Position numbers and translations under genes: made by a program. Of a DNA stretch of 64,000 nt, positions 47,293 to 56,379 are shown piece after piece. The DNA comes from Modicisalibacter luteus DSM 23508 (GTDB lineage: Bacteria; Pseudomonadota; Gammaproteobacteria; Pseudomonadales; Halomonadaceae). The stretch spans positions 62,001-126,000 of the forward strand of contig NZ_KB899992.1 in assembly GCF_000378505.1 (NCBI RefSeq), given 5' to 3'. The notes beneath the pieces were generated by a model. It saw only the letters and a program-made list of their open reading frames with translations. It was not told the origin of the DNA and did not search any database. Each line of letters begins with the position of its first letter. The stretch's first letter is position 1.

Positions 47293-49923
47293 ATGGGCAA
47301 GTCACTGGTGATCGTCGAGTCGCCGGCCAAGGCCAAGACGATCAATAAATACCTCGGCAATGACTTCGTCGTGAAGTCGAGCGTAGGTCATATCCGCGAC
47401 CTGCCGACCAGCGGCTCGGGCAAGAATGCCAGCGATCCCAAGGAGCGCGCTCGCCAGGCGGCCGCCACACGCAAGATGTCGCCCGAGGAGAAGGCGGCTT
47501 ACAAGAAACGCAAGTCATGGGATCAACTGGTCCGGCGCATGGGTATCGACCCCGAGCACGGCTGGAAAGCCAACTACGAGATCCTGCCGGGCAAGGAAAA
47601 GGTTGTGGCTGAGTTGGCCAAGTTGGCTGAGAAGGCCGACGCCATATACCTTGCCACCGACTTGGACCGCGAGGGAGAAGCCATTGCCTGGCACCTCAAG
47701 GAGACCATTGGCGGCGATGATCAACGCTACAAGCGTGTGGTCTTCAACGAGATCACCAAGAACGCCATCAAGGAGGCGTTCAAGTCGCCCGGCAACCTCA
47801 ACGTTCCTCGCGTCGAGGCGCAGCAATCTCGGCGTTTCCTGGATAGGGTCGTGGGCTTCATGCTCTCGCCATTACTATGGAACAAGGTCGCGCGCGGCCT
47901 GTCCGCCGGTCGCGTACAGTCGGTGGCGGTGCGATTGATCGTCGAGCGCGAACGCGAGATTCGTGCCTTCGTTCCCGAGGAGTTCTGGGACGTCCATGCC
48001 GACCTGGTCAGCCCTGAAGGTGAGCCGGTACGTTTCGAACTGGTGCGTCAGGACGGCAAGCCGTTCCGACCGACCTCTGAGACCGAGACCATGGATCGCA
48101 TTGCCGGTCTGAAACAGGCGGCATTGGCTATCACCGCGCGCGAGGAAAAGCCCACGCGTTCCAAGCCGAATGCGCCGTTCATCACTTCGACTTTGCAACA
48201 GGCTGCCAGTGGCCGGTTGGGGTTCTCGGTCAAGAAGACCATGACCTTGGCCCAGCGGCTCTACGAGGCGGGCTACATTACCTACATGCGTACCGATTCC
48301 ACCAACCTGTCGCAGGATGCGGTGAACGGTGCGCGCGATTACATCGAGAGTGAGTTCGGCAAGCGTTACCTGCCGGAAACGCCCAATCGCTATAGCAGCA
48401 AGGAGGGGGCGCAGGAAGCTCACGAGGCGATCCGGCCCTCCGAAGTGACCCGTACCGCCAGCGACCTGGCGGGAATGGAGCGTGATGCGGAACGCCTCTA
48501 TGACCTGATCTGGCGTCAATTCGTGGCGTGCCAGATGCCGCCGGCGGAATATCTGTCGACCACGTTGACCGTGCAAGCCGATGGCTATGAACTGCGTGCC
48601 AAGGGCCGCGTCCTCAAGTTCGACGGCTATACCCGCGTACTCAAGGTCACCGGCAAGAAGGACGAGGACCAGACCTTGCCGGATCTGGCCGAGGGCACGA
48701 AAATGGCGCTGGATCGGCTCGATCCACAGCAGCACTTCACCAAGCCGCCGGCCCGCTTCACCGAGGCGAGTCTGGTCAAGGAGTTGGAAAAGCGTGGTAT
48801 TGGCCGGCCATCGACCTATGCTTCGATCATTTCCACGATCCAGGACCGGGGTTACGTCAAGCTCGAGAACCGGCGTTTCTATGCCGAGAAGCTCGGCGAC
48901 ATCGTCACCGATCGACTTTCCGAGTCGTTCAGTGATCTGATGGATTACGGTTTCACGGCACGCATGGAAGATAGCCTTGATGAGGTGGCCGAAGGCGAGC
49001 GCGACTGGCGCGGCCTGCTCGACGAGTTCTATGCCGAGTTTCGCGCCAAGTTGGAGCGCGCCGAAGGTGAGGAGGGCATGCGCCCCAACCAGCCGGTGCC
49101 CACCGACATTGACTGCCCGAGTTGCGGGCGCGAAATGCAGATCCGCACCGCCTCGACAGGTGTATTCCTGGGTTGCTCTGGCTACAACCTGCCGCCCAAG
49201 GAGCGTTGCAAGACTACCATCGACCTGATTCCGGGCGACGAAGCAGTGGCCGCCGATGCCGGTGAGGATGCCGAAACCGATGCACTGCGTGCCAAGCGCC
49301 GCTGCCCTCAGTGCGGCACGGCGATGGATAGCTACCTGATCGACGAGACCCGCAAACTGCATATCTGCGGCAACAGTCCCGATTGTGACGGGTATGAGGT
49401 CGAGCATGGGCGCTTCAAACTCAAGGGCTACGAAGGCCCGACCATCGAGTGTGACAAGTGCGGTAGCGACATGCAGCTGAAGACTGGTCGTTTCGGCAAG
49501 TATTTCGGATGTACCAACGAGAGTTGCAAGAATACCCGCAAGTTGCTCAGGAATGGCGAAGTTGCGCCGCCCAAGATGGATCCGATCCCCATGCCGGAGC
49601 TGGCTTGTCAGAAAGTCGATGATCATTACGTTCTACGTGACGGGGCCAGCGGGTTGTTCCTGGCTGCCAGCCAGTTCCCCAAGAATCGAGAGACGCGTGC
49701 TCCCTTGGTCGAGGAACTCAAGGCACATGCCAAGGAGCTACCCGAGAAATATCATTTCCTGCTCGACGCCCCGAGCAAGGATCCCGATGGTCGTCCTGCC
49801 CAGATCCGCTTCGCGCGTAAGACCAAGAGTCAGTACGTCATGACCGAAGAGGACGGCAAGGCCACCGGCTGGAAGGCCACCTACGATGATGGCCGTTGGC
49901 ATATCGAGGACAAGCGAAAATGA
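47293..49923 (+). CDS. topA: DNA topoisomerase I
   Basis: TopA relaxes negative supercoils. The 876-residue protein (E. coli 865) has the Toprim domain ([27 protein letters not shown]), catalytic tyrosine Y331 in [31 protein letters not shown], and three C-terminal four-cysteine zinc ribbons ([27 protein letters not shown]) followed by a C-terminal tail with no cysteines. The ATG at 47293 follows GGAG. It overlaps the next gene by ATGA. Confidence 0.97.
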   Translation: MGKSLVIVESPAKAKTINKYLGNDFVVKSSVGHIRDLPTSGSGKNASDPKERARQAAATRKMSPEEKAAYKKRKSWDQLVRRMGIDPEHGWKANYEILPGKEKVVAELAKLAEKADAIYLATDLDREGEAIAWHLKETIGGDDQRYKRVVFNEITKNAIKEAFKSPGNLNVPRVEAQQSRRFLDRVVGFMLSPLLWNKVARGLSAGRVQSVAVRLIVEREREIRAFVPEEFWDVHADLVSPEGEPVRFELVRQDGKPFRPTSETETMDRIAGLKQAALAITAREEKPTRSKPNAPFITSTLQQAASGRLGFSVKKTMTLAQRLYEAGYITYMRTDSTNLSQDAVNGARDYIESEFGKRYLPETPNRYSSKEGAQEAHEAIRPSEVTRTASDLAGMERDAERLYDLIWRQFVACQMPPAEYLSTTLTVQADGYELRAKGRVLKFDGYTRVLKVTGKKDEDQTLPDLAEGTKMALDRLDPQQHFTKPPARFTEASLVKELEKRGIGRPSTYASIISTIQDRGYVKLENRRFYAEKLGDIVTDRLSESFSDLMDYGFTARMEDSLDEVAEGERDWRGLLDEFYAEFRAKLERAEGEEGMRPNQPVPTDIDCPSCGREMQIRTASTGVFLGCSGYNLPPKERCKTTIDLIPGDEAVAADAGEDAETDALRAKRRCPQCGTAMDSYLIDETRKLHICGNSPDCDGYEVEHGRFKLKGYEGPTIECDKCGSDMQLKTGRFGKYFGCTNESCKNTRKLLRNGEVAPPKMDPIPMPELACQKVDDHYVLRDGASGLFLAASQFPKNRETRAPLVEELKAHAKELPEKYHFLLDAPSKDPDGRPAQIRFARKTKSQYVMTEEDGKATGWKATYDDGRWHIEDKRK

Positions 49924-50381
49924 CGCCGAGAAGCCGAACCAATCAGCTGTTGTATCAGGCGGAACTGCTGCTCAGCCAGCCCTCCGGAAATGACGAGCAT
50001 GCCGCCTCTCGCCGCATGGCTAGTGAAGAAGGGGCGCTGGCGCTGCTGGAGTTGGCCCTGAACGCAGCACTGCGCGAGTTGACGGAGCATGCTCGGTTGG
50101 CGCGACATGACTGGCGTGAATTGCTGAGTAATGGCAGCGAAGCCATTGCCGAAGTCCGGCGGTTGCACGAGCTGAAGGAAGCATCCGATAGCTGGCTGTC
50201 GATTCTGACGGCGCGCATCGAGGCGTTACACAGCGTCGACGGAGCGGCACGTCGGGAGAGCGGGGGGGACACATTGATTGTTGCCGCCGATCGCCAGGCG
50301 TTGGTCGATGAGTTGCGCTGGTGCCTACGTGAGTTCAAGTCAGCGCTGAGTGAACTGCGCGAAACAAGTGTCGAATGGTGA
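49920..50381 (+). CDS. DUF6586-like small protein downstream of topA
   Basis: A 153-residue, helix-rich, cytoplasmic protein with no membrane segment. It opens [20 protein letters not shown], then long amphipathic helices ([43 protein letters not shown]). Its place after topA (ATGA overlap) and its sequence resemble the PA3010-type protein that follows topA in Pseudomonas. Function is unknown; coupling to topA suggests a link to nucleoid or replication, but that is inference. Confidence 0.7.
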   Translation: MTPRSRTNQLLYQAELLLSQPSGNDEHAASRRMASEEGALALLELALNAALRELTEHARLARHDWRELLSNGSEAIAEVRRLHELKEASDSWLSILTARIEALHSVDGAARRESGGDTLIVAADRQALVDELRWCLREFKSALSELRETSVEW

Positions 50382-50415
50382 CGCCTTTCCGATCGGGGTG
50401 GTAACCTAAGAGAAA

Positions 50416-50449
50416 ATAACGACCATGGCGAACCGCTATGGTCGTTTTT
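50416..50449 (+). terminator. Rho-independent terminator after the topA operon
   Basis: AACGACCAT / ATGGTCGTT (50418-50426, 50438-50446) continues inward through a G-T wobble to GCG/CGC, leaving an AAC loop, and is followed by TTTTT. It separates the topA operon from the next small gene and covers a false ATG at 50425. Confidence 0.85.
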
Positions 50450-50481
50450 CATTACACGGTTCTCGACTAGCCGAGGTATTT

Positions 50482-50718
50482 GTGTCCGAGACAGCTATAT
50501 TGGAAATCGTTGAGCTCGCCGATGGCGAGATCGTGTTACGTCCTGCCGAAGGCGAGGGCCAGCCATTGCTGAGTATCCGTATCTCGGATGAGGCGGCCGA
50601 TCTGCTGCGTCATAGCCGTTTCGAGGTGGCCCGTGAAATGATCGATCATGCCATTACACGAACCACACTGTGGGAAGGGGACGAGGAGGAGACCGAGATC
50701 CCCGACACGGTGCACTGA
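50482..50718 (+). CDS. Small conserved hypothetical protein (PA3009-like)
   Basis: A 78-residue acidic protein: SETAILEIVELADGEIVLRP, then LLSIRISDEAADLLRHSRFEVAREMIDHAI. The frame stays open back to an ATG at 50425, but that lies inside the terminator hairpin, so GTG 50482 (GAGG about nine bases upstream) is more credible. Similar small genes follow the topA pair in Pseudomonas. It has no recognisable domain or membrane segment. Confidence 0.6.
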   Translation: MSETAILEIVELADGEIVLRPAEGEGQPLLSIRISDEAADLLRHSRFEVAREMIDHAITRTTLWEGDEEETEIPDTVH

Positions 50719-50779
50719 CTACTGGCACTTTGCCACTTGCCTTGCTATACCGGCGTCATAATCGTATCAGGACGCCCCC

Positions 50780-51808
50780 ATGGATGACTTCGCCGGTACT
50801 CCCGAACCGCCTTACTACGCGGTGATCTTTACCAGCTCGCTGTCCAGCAATACTGATGGCTATGCCGAGACGGCTCGGCGCATGGTTGAGTTGGCCGCCC
50901 GTCAGCCGGGCTATCTGGGCCTGGAATCGGCCCGGGAGGGCGGCTTGGGAATTACCGTTTCCTATTGGCGTGACGAAGGCTCGATACGTGCCTGGAAAGC
51001 TGACCTCGAACACCAGAAAGCCCAGCGTCAGGGGCGTGATGTTTGGTATCGAGGCTACGCCACACGCGTCGCCCGGGTCGAACGCAGTTATGGCGTTTTG
51101 CCCACTCAGCAGAACGAGTCATGTTTGGCGCCTTCAGGCCCGATCGAGCGGCAACGTGACAGCTGGGAGCGCAATGCGCCAGCATGGATACGCAGCGTGC
51201 GCGACGGATGCATTGCCAGTCGGCAAGTGACTGACAGGGCCATGATCGATGCCGTCCTATCCCGCCAGCCCCGCCGTGTTCTCGATCTGGGGTGCGGCGA
51301 AGGTTGGTTGTGCCGCTCCCTGGCCGATCAAGGCATTGAATGTATCGGGATCGATGCCAGTCGGGAACTGGTCGAGGCAGCACGCGAACAGGGAGGCGGC
51401 CGATTCGTCGAACTGGACTATGCCTCATTGTCCAGGCTGATGGAGGAGACCGGAGAGACGAGGTTCGATATCGTCGTGGCCAACTTCTCGTTGCTTGATG
51501 ACGCGCTCGAAGCCACGCTGGATCGAATCATTCCGGCACTGGCGTCGCACGGTCAATTGCTTATCCAGACGCTGCATCCGTGGGCGTTGCAGGAAGGCCA
51601 AGCTTACCGCAGTGGTTGGCGCGACGAGGATTTTCGTAGCCATTCGGTCGACTTTTCAACTTCCATGCCGTGGTTCTACCGTACCATGAGTGACTGGGTG
51701 AGTTGCCTGGCACGTGCCGGCTTCAGCCTAACGGAAGTCATCGAACCTGCCTGTCCCGAGTCAGGCAGACCACTGTCATTGCTGATGGCATGTCGAGTCG
51801 CACAATGA
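50780..51808 (+). CDS. Antibiotic-biosynthesis-monooxygenase-like domain fused to a SAM methyltransferase
   Basis: A 342-residue protein in two parts. Residues 10-105 form an ABM-superfamily ferredoxin-like domain (YYAVIFTSSLSSNTDGYAE, PGYLGLESAREGGLGITVSYW, VARVERSYG). After a short linker (106-120) comes a class I SAM methyltransferase (121-342) with motif I RVLDLGCGEGW (166-176), IDASRELVEAA and FDIVVANFSLLDDAL. Both halves are usually separate proteins. The ORF is continuous through the linker. The substrate is unknown; AGGACG precedes the ATG. Confidence 0.75.
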   Translation: MDDFAGTPEPPYYAVIFTSSLSSNTDGYAETARRMVELAARQPGYLGLESAREGGLGITVSYWRDEGSIRAWKADLEHQKAQRQGRDVWYRGYATRVARVERSYGVLPTQQNESCLAPSGPIERQRDSWERNAPAWIRSVRDGCIASRQVTDRAMIDAVLSRQPRRVLDLGCGEGWLCRSLADQGIECIGIDASRELVEAAREQGGGRFVELDYASLSRLMEETGETRFDIVVANFSLLDDALEATLDRIIPALASHGQLLIQTLHPWALQEGQAYRSGWRDEDFRSHSVDFSTSMPWFYRTMSDWVSCLARAGFSLTEVIEPACPESGRPLSLLMACRVAQ

Positions 51809-51901
51809 GTAACGTTCATGCCAGCGTGAAGCATACTCGTTGGTCTTATCATGAGTGGCTAGGCATAGTGTCGAGACTTTACTTGCCAAGCGAGACCAGC
51901 C

Positions 51902-53014
51902 ATGACCCGACCCCATGCCCCCTTTCGTGCTGATACGGTAGGCAGTCTGCTGCGCAGTGACGAGCTCAAGCTGGCTCGCCGGCGCAGACAGGCCGGCGAT
52001 ATCGATGCGCAAGCGCTGCGTGACGTCGAGGATCGAGAAATCCGGCGCATCGTGAAGCAACAGGAAGATATTGGTCTCGAGGCAGTAACCGACGGCGAAT
52101 TCCGCCGAGCCTGGTGGCATTTCGATTTCCTGGAAAATCTAAGCGGCGTCGAGGGTTACCAGGCCGAGCAGGGCATCCAGTTCCAGGGCCGTGCGACCCC
52201 GGCACGTGGCGTGCGCGTGATTGATAGGCTCGGCTTCGACCCGAAGCATCCCATGCTTGATGACTTTCGGTTTCTGCATGACTCGGTGTCTTCGGCTATT
52301 CCCAAGATGACCATTCCCAGCCCGAGTGTGCTGCATTTCCGGGGGGGACGCAGAAACATCGATTCGAGTATTTATCCTACCCTGGACGCCTTCTTCGCCG
52401 ACCTGGCGGATACCTACCGCGATGCCGTTAAAGCCTTCTACGATGCCGGCTGCCGCTATCTTCAGCTCGACGATACTGTCTGGGCCTATCTCTGCTCGCA
52501 GAAGGAGTTGGACGCAGCACGCTCGCGGGGCGATGATCCCGACCATCTACAGCGCATCTATGCTGAAGTGCTCAATCATGCTTTGGCTGATCGGCCCAAG
52601 GATCTTTACGTCAGCCTGCATGTCTGTCGGGGGAACTTTCGTTCTACCTGGATCAGCGAGGGAGGTTATGAGCCGGTGGCCGAGACCCTGCTCGGTCAGG
52701 TCGATGTCGATGCCTACTTCCTCGAGTACGATACCGAGCGTGCCGGTGGTTTCGAACCGCTGCGTTTCCTGCCGGAAGGACACAAGCAAGCCGTGCTTGG
52801 CCTGGTGACGACCAAGACCGGTGCTCTGGAGCCCGCCGAGGAAATCAAAAAACGCATCGAGGAAGCTCAGCGCTTCGTTGCCCTCGACCAGCTTTGCCTG
52901 AGCCCTCAGTGCGGTTTCGCTTCCACCGAAGAAGGCAATCTGCTCAGCGAAGAAGAGCAGTGGGACAAATTGCGTCTGGTGGTCGCTACTTCCCAATCCA
53001 TATGGAGTCGTTAA
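51902..53014 (+). CDS. Methionine synthase-like (cobalamin-independent, MetE C-terminal type) protein
   Basis: The 370-residue protein corresponds to the C-terminal catalytic barrel of MetE, as in the YxjG/YxjH subgroup. Zinc ligands are visible: H240 and C242 in SLHVCRGN, E275 in YFLEYD, and C337 in SPQCGFAS. The start AFRADTVGSLLRSDELKLARR and TDGEFRRAWWHFDF are family hallmarks. It lacks the N-terminal folate domain of full MetE, so its methyl donor is unclear (possibly S-methylmethionine or a methyl-corrinoid-independent donor). Stands alone. Confidence 0.85.
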   Translation: MTRPHAPFRADTVGSLLRSDELKLARRRRQAGDIDAQALRDVEDREIRRIVKQQEDIGLEAVTDGEFRRAWWHFDFLENLSGVEGYQAEQGIQFQGRATPARGVRVIDRLGFDPKHPMLDDFRFLHDSVSSAIPKMTIPSPSVLHFRGGRRNIDSSIYPTLDAFFADLADTYRDAVKAFYDAGCRYLQLDDTVWAYLCSQKELDAARSRGDDPDHLQRIYAEVLNHALADRPKDLYVSLHVCRGNFRSTWISEGGYEPVAETLLGQVDVDAYFLEYDTERAGGFEPLRFLPEGHKQAVLGLVTTKTGALEPAEEIKKRIEEAQRFVALDQLCLSPQCGFASTEEGNLLSEEEQWDKLRLVVATSQSIWSR

Positions 53015-53223
53015 CAGCGCCGACCAACCTCAAAAGAGCGATCATATTTTACCGATGACGCGTATGCTCAAGGTTCAGTCTTACGGACCTTGTCCCAATG
53101 GAGTTTGGCATCGGTTACGAAATTGATTACGGGTATCCCCAGCCGGCGCCAACGATCCCATGGCCCACATCGACTATACGTGGACGAGAATACCGTCATG
53201 CTTTCTGGTAAGAGGTCGCTTCA

Positions 53224-53757
53224 ATGAGCCAAGACGGCACGAACTACCGATCCAGGGTTGCTTCCGATGTGGAGCGAGTGGTCATTCTTGTCGATGTACA
53301 GAACGTCTATTACACGACGAAACAGATATTTGGCCGACACTTCGATTACAACGCCTTCTGGAAACAAGTCACTGATGAGAGGGAGGTCGTCGCTGCCGTG
53401 GCTTATGCCATCGCGCGTGACGACGTCAAGCAGCGTCAGTTTCAAAACATACTTCGTGGTATCGGCTTCGAGGTAAAGCTCAAGCCCTACCTGCAACGCA
53501 GCGATGGCTCGACCAAGGGAGACTGGGATGTGGGCATCACGCTGGATGCCATCCGTTTTGCCGAACAGGTGGACCGAATCATCTTGGTCTCGGGCGATGG
53601 TGACTTCGATCTACTCGCCCAGCGAGCACGTCACCGTTATGGCGTAGCCTTCGATGTCTACGGCGTCGCCGAGCTGACTGCCCGTTCTCTGAGGCTTGCA
53701 GCCAGCAAGTTCTTTGCAATTGACGAGGCATTATTGCTCGCAGGGAGCCGAGACTAA
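53224..53757 (+). CDS. NYN/LabA-like domain protein
   Basis: A 177-residue protein of the NYN (PIN-like nuclease) superfamily, LabA/DUF88 group. The acidic metal-site residues are present: D24 in VILVDVQNVYY, the central WDVGITLDAI, and SGDGDFDLLAQRA. NYN proteins are predicted RNases; a target is not known. It is monocistronic, after a 209-bp gap. Confidence 0.8.
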   Translation: MSQDGTNYRSRVASDVERVVILVDVQNVYYTTKQIFGRHFDYNAFWKQVTDEREVVAAVAYAIARDDVKQRQFQNILRGIGFEVKLKPYLQRSDGSTKGDWDVGITLDAIRFAEQVDRIILVSGDGDFDLLAQRARHRYGVAFDVYGVAELTARSLRLAASKFFAIDEALLLAGSRD

Positions 53758-54168
53758 CGATTCGCCCAGCTATCGAGCCCTCTGGGAGTGCTGCAAGGCT
53801 TGAATCTTGACCATGACGTAGCCAGGCCAGCAGGATCCGTTGGCCCCAAGATGTTTCAGCCTGCTGTATATCTTGCAGCCCGGCCACGCACTCTGAATCT
53901 CATTTCTTCCCATGAAGGGTGGCCAAGGCCTCCCTTCGCCGTTTATAGACTAACGTTGCAGGCCGCAATGGCTGACGTGACGGCGCAGGTTCTCTATCTT
54001 ACGTTAACGTAAACCTGCGATTTTCCGCATACGGCTGCCGAAGACCTCGGCGTGCTCGTAAGGCGGAAGATGCGGCGGCGACACCGCCGGCGGGTGACTG
54101 AAATCAGGCACCCACAAGGTGTCACAGCGTCTCTCCCTACCCGGGACACGAGAACGAGGAAGAACATC
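53758..54168. other. Intergenic region upstream of bkdA1 (411 bp)
   Basis: No gene is evident. It contains the bkd promoter and the perfect palindrome described separately, and a G/C-rich leader (54060-54100) with GGCGGCGACACCGCCGG that can fold. No regulator gene lies within it. Confidence 0.55.
53972..54012 (+). promoter_or_regulatory. bkd promoter with overlapping palindromic operator
   Basis: CTGACG (53972-53977) and TATCTT (53995-54000) with 17 bp between form a plausible sigma-70 promoter. A 14-bp perfect palindrome TTACGTTAACGTAA (53999-54012) overlaps the -10 end. It resembles, from memory, the box of LiuR, a MerR-family regulator of branched-chain amino-acid use. Confidence 0.55.
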
Positions 54169-55383
54169 ATGACCACAACAACAACGGCGCCTGTCGTTCA
54201 TGCCCTGGCGTTCATGAACGGTGACGAATTCCGTATCCCCGTCTTCACGTTGCTCAAGCGCGACGGTACACCCTACAAGCACGCCAAGTTGCCTGACCTC
54301 GACGAGGCCAAGGCACTGCGTATCTATCGTGCAATGCTGTTCACCCGCGTGCTCGACGAGCGCATGCTGGCCGCCCAACGCCAGGGGCGATTGAGCTTCT
54401 ATATGCAGTGTACCGGCGAGGAGGCCACCATCATCGGCAGCGCCGCAGCGCTCGATGATGAAGACATGATCATGGCCCAGTATCGTGAGCAGGGGGCGCT
54501 GGCCTACCGTGGCTTCGGCGTCGACGAATTCATGAACCAACTGTTCGGCAACGAGCTCGATCTTGGCAAGGGACGCCAGATGCCGGTGCACTATGGTTCG
54601 AAAGACCTGCATTACATGACCATATCCTCGCCGTTGGCGACCCAGATCCCGCAGGCCACGGGCTATGCCTATGGCCAGAAAATGTCGGGACTCGGCCACT
54701 GTACGCTGACCGTGTTCGGCGAAGGTGCTGCCTCGGAGGGTGACTTTCACGCCGCATTGAACATGGCCTCGGTACATCAGGTGCCGGTGATCTTCCTGTG
54801 CCGTAATAACGGGTATGCCATCTCCACGCCGGCCCATGAACAGTTCTCTGCCGACGGTATCGCGCCGCGAGCCTTTGGCTACCGCATGAAGGTCGTACGC
54901 GTCGACGGCAACGACATCCTTGCCGTTTACCAGGCGACCCGAGAGGCGCGTAGCTGGGCGGTGGAAAATAACCGGCCGGTGTTGATCGAGGCCATGACCT
55001 ACCGCCTGGCGGCGCATTCGTCGTCGGATGACCCTTCCGGCTACCGCAGCCGCAAGGAGGAAGAGGCCTGGCGTGACAAGGACCCGGTGCTGCGCATGCG
55101 TCTGTGGCTTGAGAAACAAGGCTGGTGGTCTGAGGAGGACGAGAAGCGCGAGCAGGAGACACGGCGACGCGAGGTGCTGGAAGCCATGAAGCGTGCCGAG
55201 AAGCGACCGCCACCGCCGTTGGAAAGCCTGGTTGCGGATGTCTATGACCAGGTGCCGCCGCTGCTGGCCGAGCAGTTCGACAAGCTCAAGGCACATGTCC
55301 GCAAGTACCCCGAATCTTATCCGAAAGGGGCCAGAAGCCTGAATGCAGATAGCCAGGGTAGCGGAGGTGGCGAGCATGCCTAA
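54169..55383 (+). CDS. bkdA1: Branched-chain 2-oxoacid dehydrogenase E1 alpha subunit
   Basis: The thiamine-pyrophosphate E1 component decarboxylates the 2-oxoacids from Val, Leu and Ile. The 404-residue protein has [24 protein letters not shown], the TPP motif start [19 protein letters not shown] through NNGYAIST, and [16 protein letters not shown], the phosphorylation-loop region of this family. The BCKDH-specific long N-terminus ([19 protein letters not shown]) argues against pyruvate dehydrogenase. It overlaps bkdA2; GAGG lies ahead of the ATG. Confidence 0.92.
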   Translation: MTTTTTAPVVHALAFMNGDEFRIPVFTLLKRDGTPYKHAKLPDLDEAKALRIYRAMLFTRVLDERMLAAQRQGRLSFYMQCTGEEATIIGSAAALDDEDMIMAQYREQGALAYRGFGVDEFMNQLFGNELDLGKGRQMPVHYGSKDLHYMTISSPLATQIPQATGYAYGQKMSGLGHCTLTVFGEGAASEGDFHAALNMASVHQVPVIFLCRNNGYAISTPAHEQFSADGIAPRAFGYRMKVVRVDGNDILAVYQATREARSWAVENNRPVLIEAMTYRLAAHSSSDDPSGYRSRKEEEAWRDKDPVLRMRLWLEKQGWWSEEDEKREQETRRREVLEAMKRAEKRPPPPLESLVADVYDQVPPLLAEQFDKLKAHVRKYPESYPKGARSLNADSQGSGGGEHA

Positions 55384-56353
55384 CATGAACATGTTGCAGG
55401 CCATCAATAATGCGCTCGACATTGCCATGGCTGCCGACGAAAAGGTGATCTGCTTCGGCGAGGATGTAGGTATCTTCGGCGGCGTGTTCCGGGCGACCAG
55501 CCATTTACAGGAAAAATACGGCAGGGCGCGCTGTTTCAATACGCCGCTGGTCGAGCAGGGCATCATCGGGTTCGCCAACGGTCTGGCGGCCCAGGGGTCG
55601 ACGCCGGTCGCCGAAATCCAGTTTGCCGACTACATCTTCCCGGCCTTCGATCAGATCGTCAACGAGGCGGCCAAATTCCGCTATCGCTCGGGTGACCTGT
55701 TCAATGTCGGCGGACTCACTATTCGCACCCCTTATGGCGGGGGTATCTCCGGCGGGCTCTACCATTCACAGTCTCCGGAAGCCTATTTCGCCCACACGCC
55801 AGGCCTCAAGGTCGTGGTGCCACGCAACCCCCACCAGGCCAAGGGCCTGCTGCTAGGGGCGATTCGTGACCCCAACCCGGTGCTGTTCTTCGAGCCAAAG
55901 CGCCTTTACCGGGCCTCTACCGGCGAAGTGCCGGAGGGAGACTATCAGCTGCCGCTAGGCCAGGCCGAGATCGTCAAGGAAGGCAACGACCTTACCCTGC
56001 TGGCTTGGGGGGCGCAGATGGAAATAGCCGAGAAGGCCGCCGACCTTGCCGGAAAGGAAGGAATCTCCTGCGAGATCATCGACCTACGTACCATCGTGCC
56101 TTGGGACATCGACACCGTGGTCGAGTCGGTCCTCAAGACCGGAAGGCTCATTGTCACACATGAAGCGCCGCTGACCGGTGGGTTCGCCGGTGAAATCGCC
56201 GCCACCATCCAGGAGCGCTGCTTTCTTTATCTGGAATCGCCCATCGCCCGGGTAACCGGGCTGGACACGCCTTTTCCTCTGACGCTGGAAAAGGAGTACA
56301 TGCCGGATCACCTCAAGATATTCGAGGCGATCAAGCAGAGCATGACCTTTTAG
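55376..56353 (+). CDS. bkdA2: Branched-chain 2-oxoacid dehydrogenase E1 beta subunit
   Basis: Pairs with BkdA1 to form the E1 heterotetramer. The 325-residue protein has the transketolase-like central domain ([64 protein letters not shown]) and the C-terminal domain ([23 protein letters not shown]). The start at 55376 overlaps bkdA1 by eight bases and has GGAGGTGG upstream. A longer upstream start at 55343 is unlikely. Confidence 0.93.
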   Translation: MPNMNMLQAINNALDIAMAADEKVICFGEDVGIFGGVFRATSHLQEKYGRARCFNTPLVEQGIIGFANGLAAQGSTPVAEIQFADYIFPAFDQIVNEAAKFRYRSGDLFNVGGLTIRTPYGGGISGGLYHSQSPEAYFAHTPGLKVVVPRNPHQAKGLLLGAIRDPNPVLFFEPKRLYRASTGEVPEGDYQLPLGQAEIVKEGNDLTLLAWGAQMEIAEKAADLAGKEGISCEIIDLRTIVPWDIDTVVESVLKTGRLIVTHEAPLTGGFAGEIAATIQERCFLYLESPIARVTGLDTPFPLTLEKEYMPDHLKIFEAIKQSMTF

Positions 56354-56379
56354 GCACGGGACGATTTCAGGAGTGGACC

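Noticed and set aside
47875-49626. Very long open frame on the minus strand across topA
   Set aside because: Antisense shadow of a GC-rich, strongly conserved gene; topA motifs are unambiguous and the antisense peptide has no recognisable domain.
50425-50481. ATG at 50425 as start of the small gene
   Set aside because: It lies within the stem of a convincing terminator; GTG 50482 gives a better family length.
51809-51901. SAM or cobalamin riboswitch before the MetE-like gene
   Set aside because: The gap is only 93 bp and no conserved core or strong terminator-antiterminator pair is visible.
54004-55578. Long minus-strand open frame over bkdA1 and bkdA2
   Set aside because: Shadow of the clearly coding plus-strand E1 genes; composition is typical of antisense frames in GC-rich DNA.
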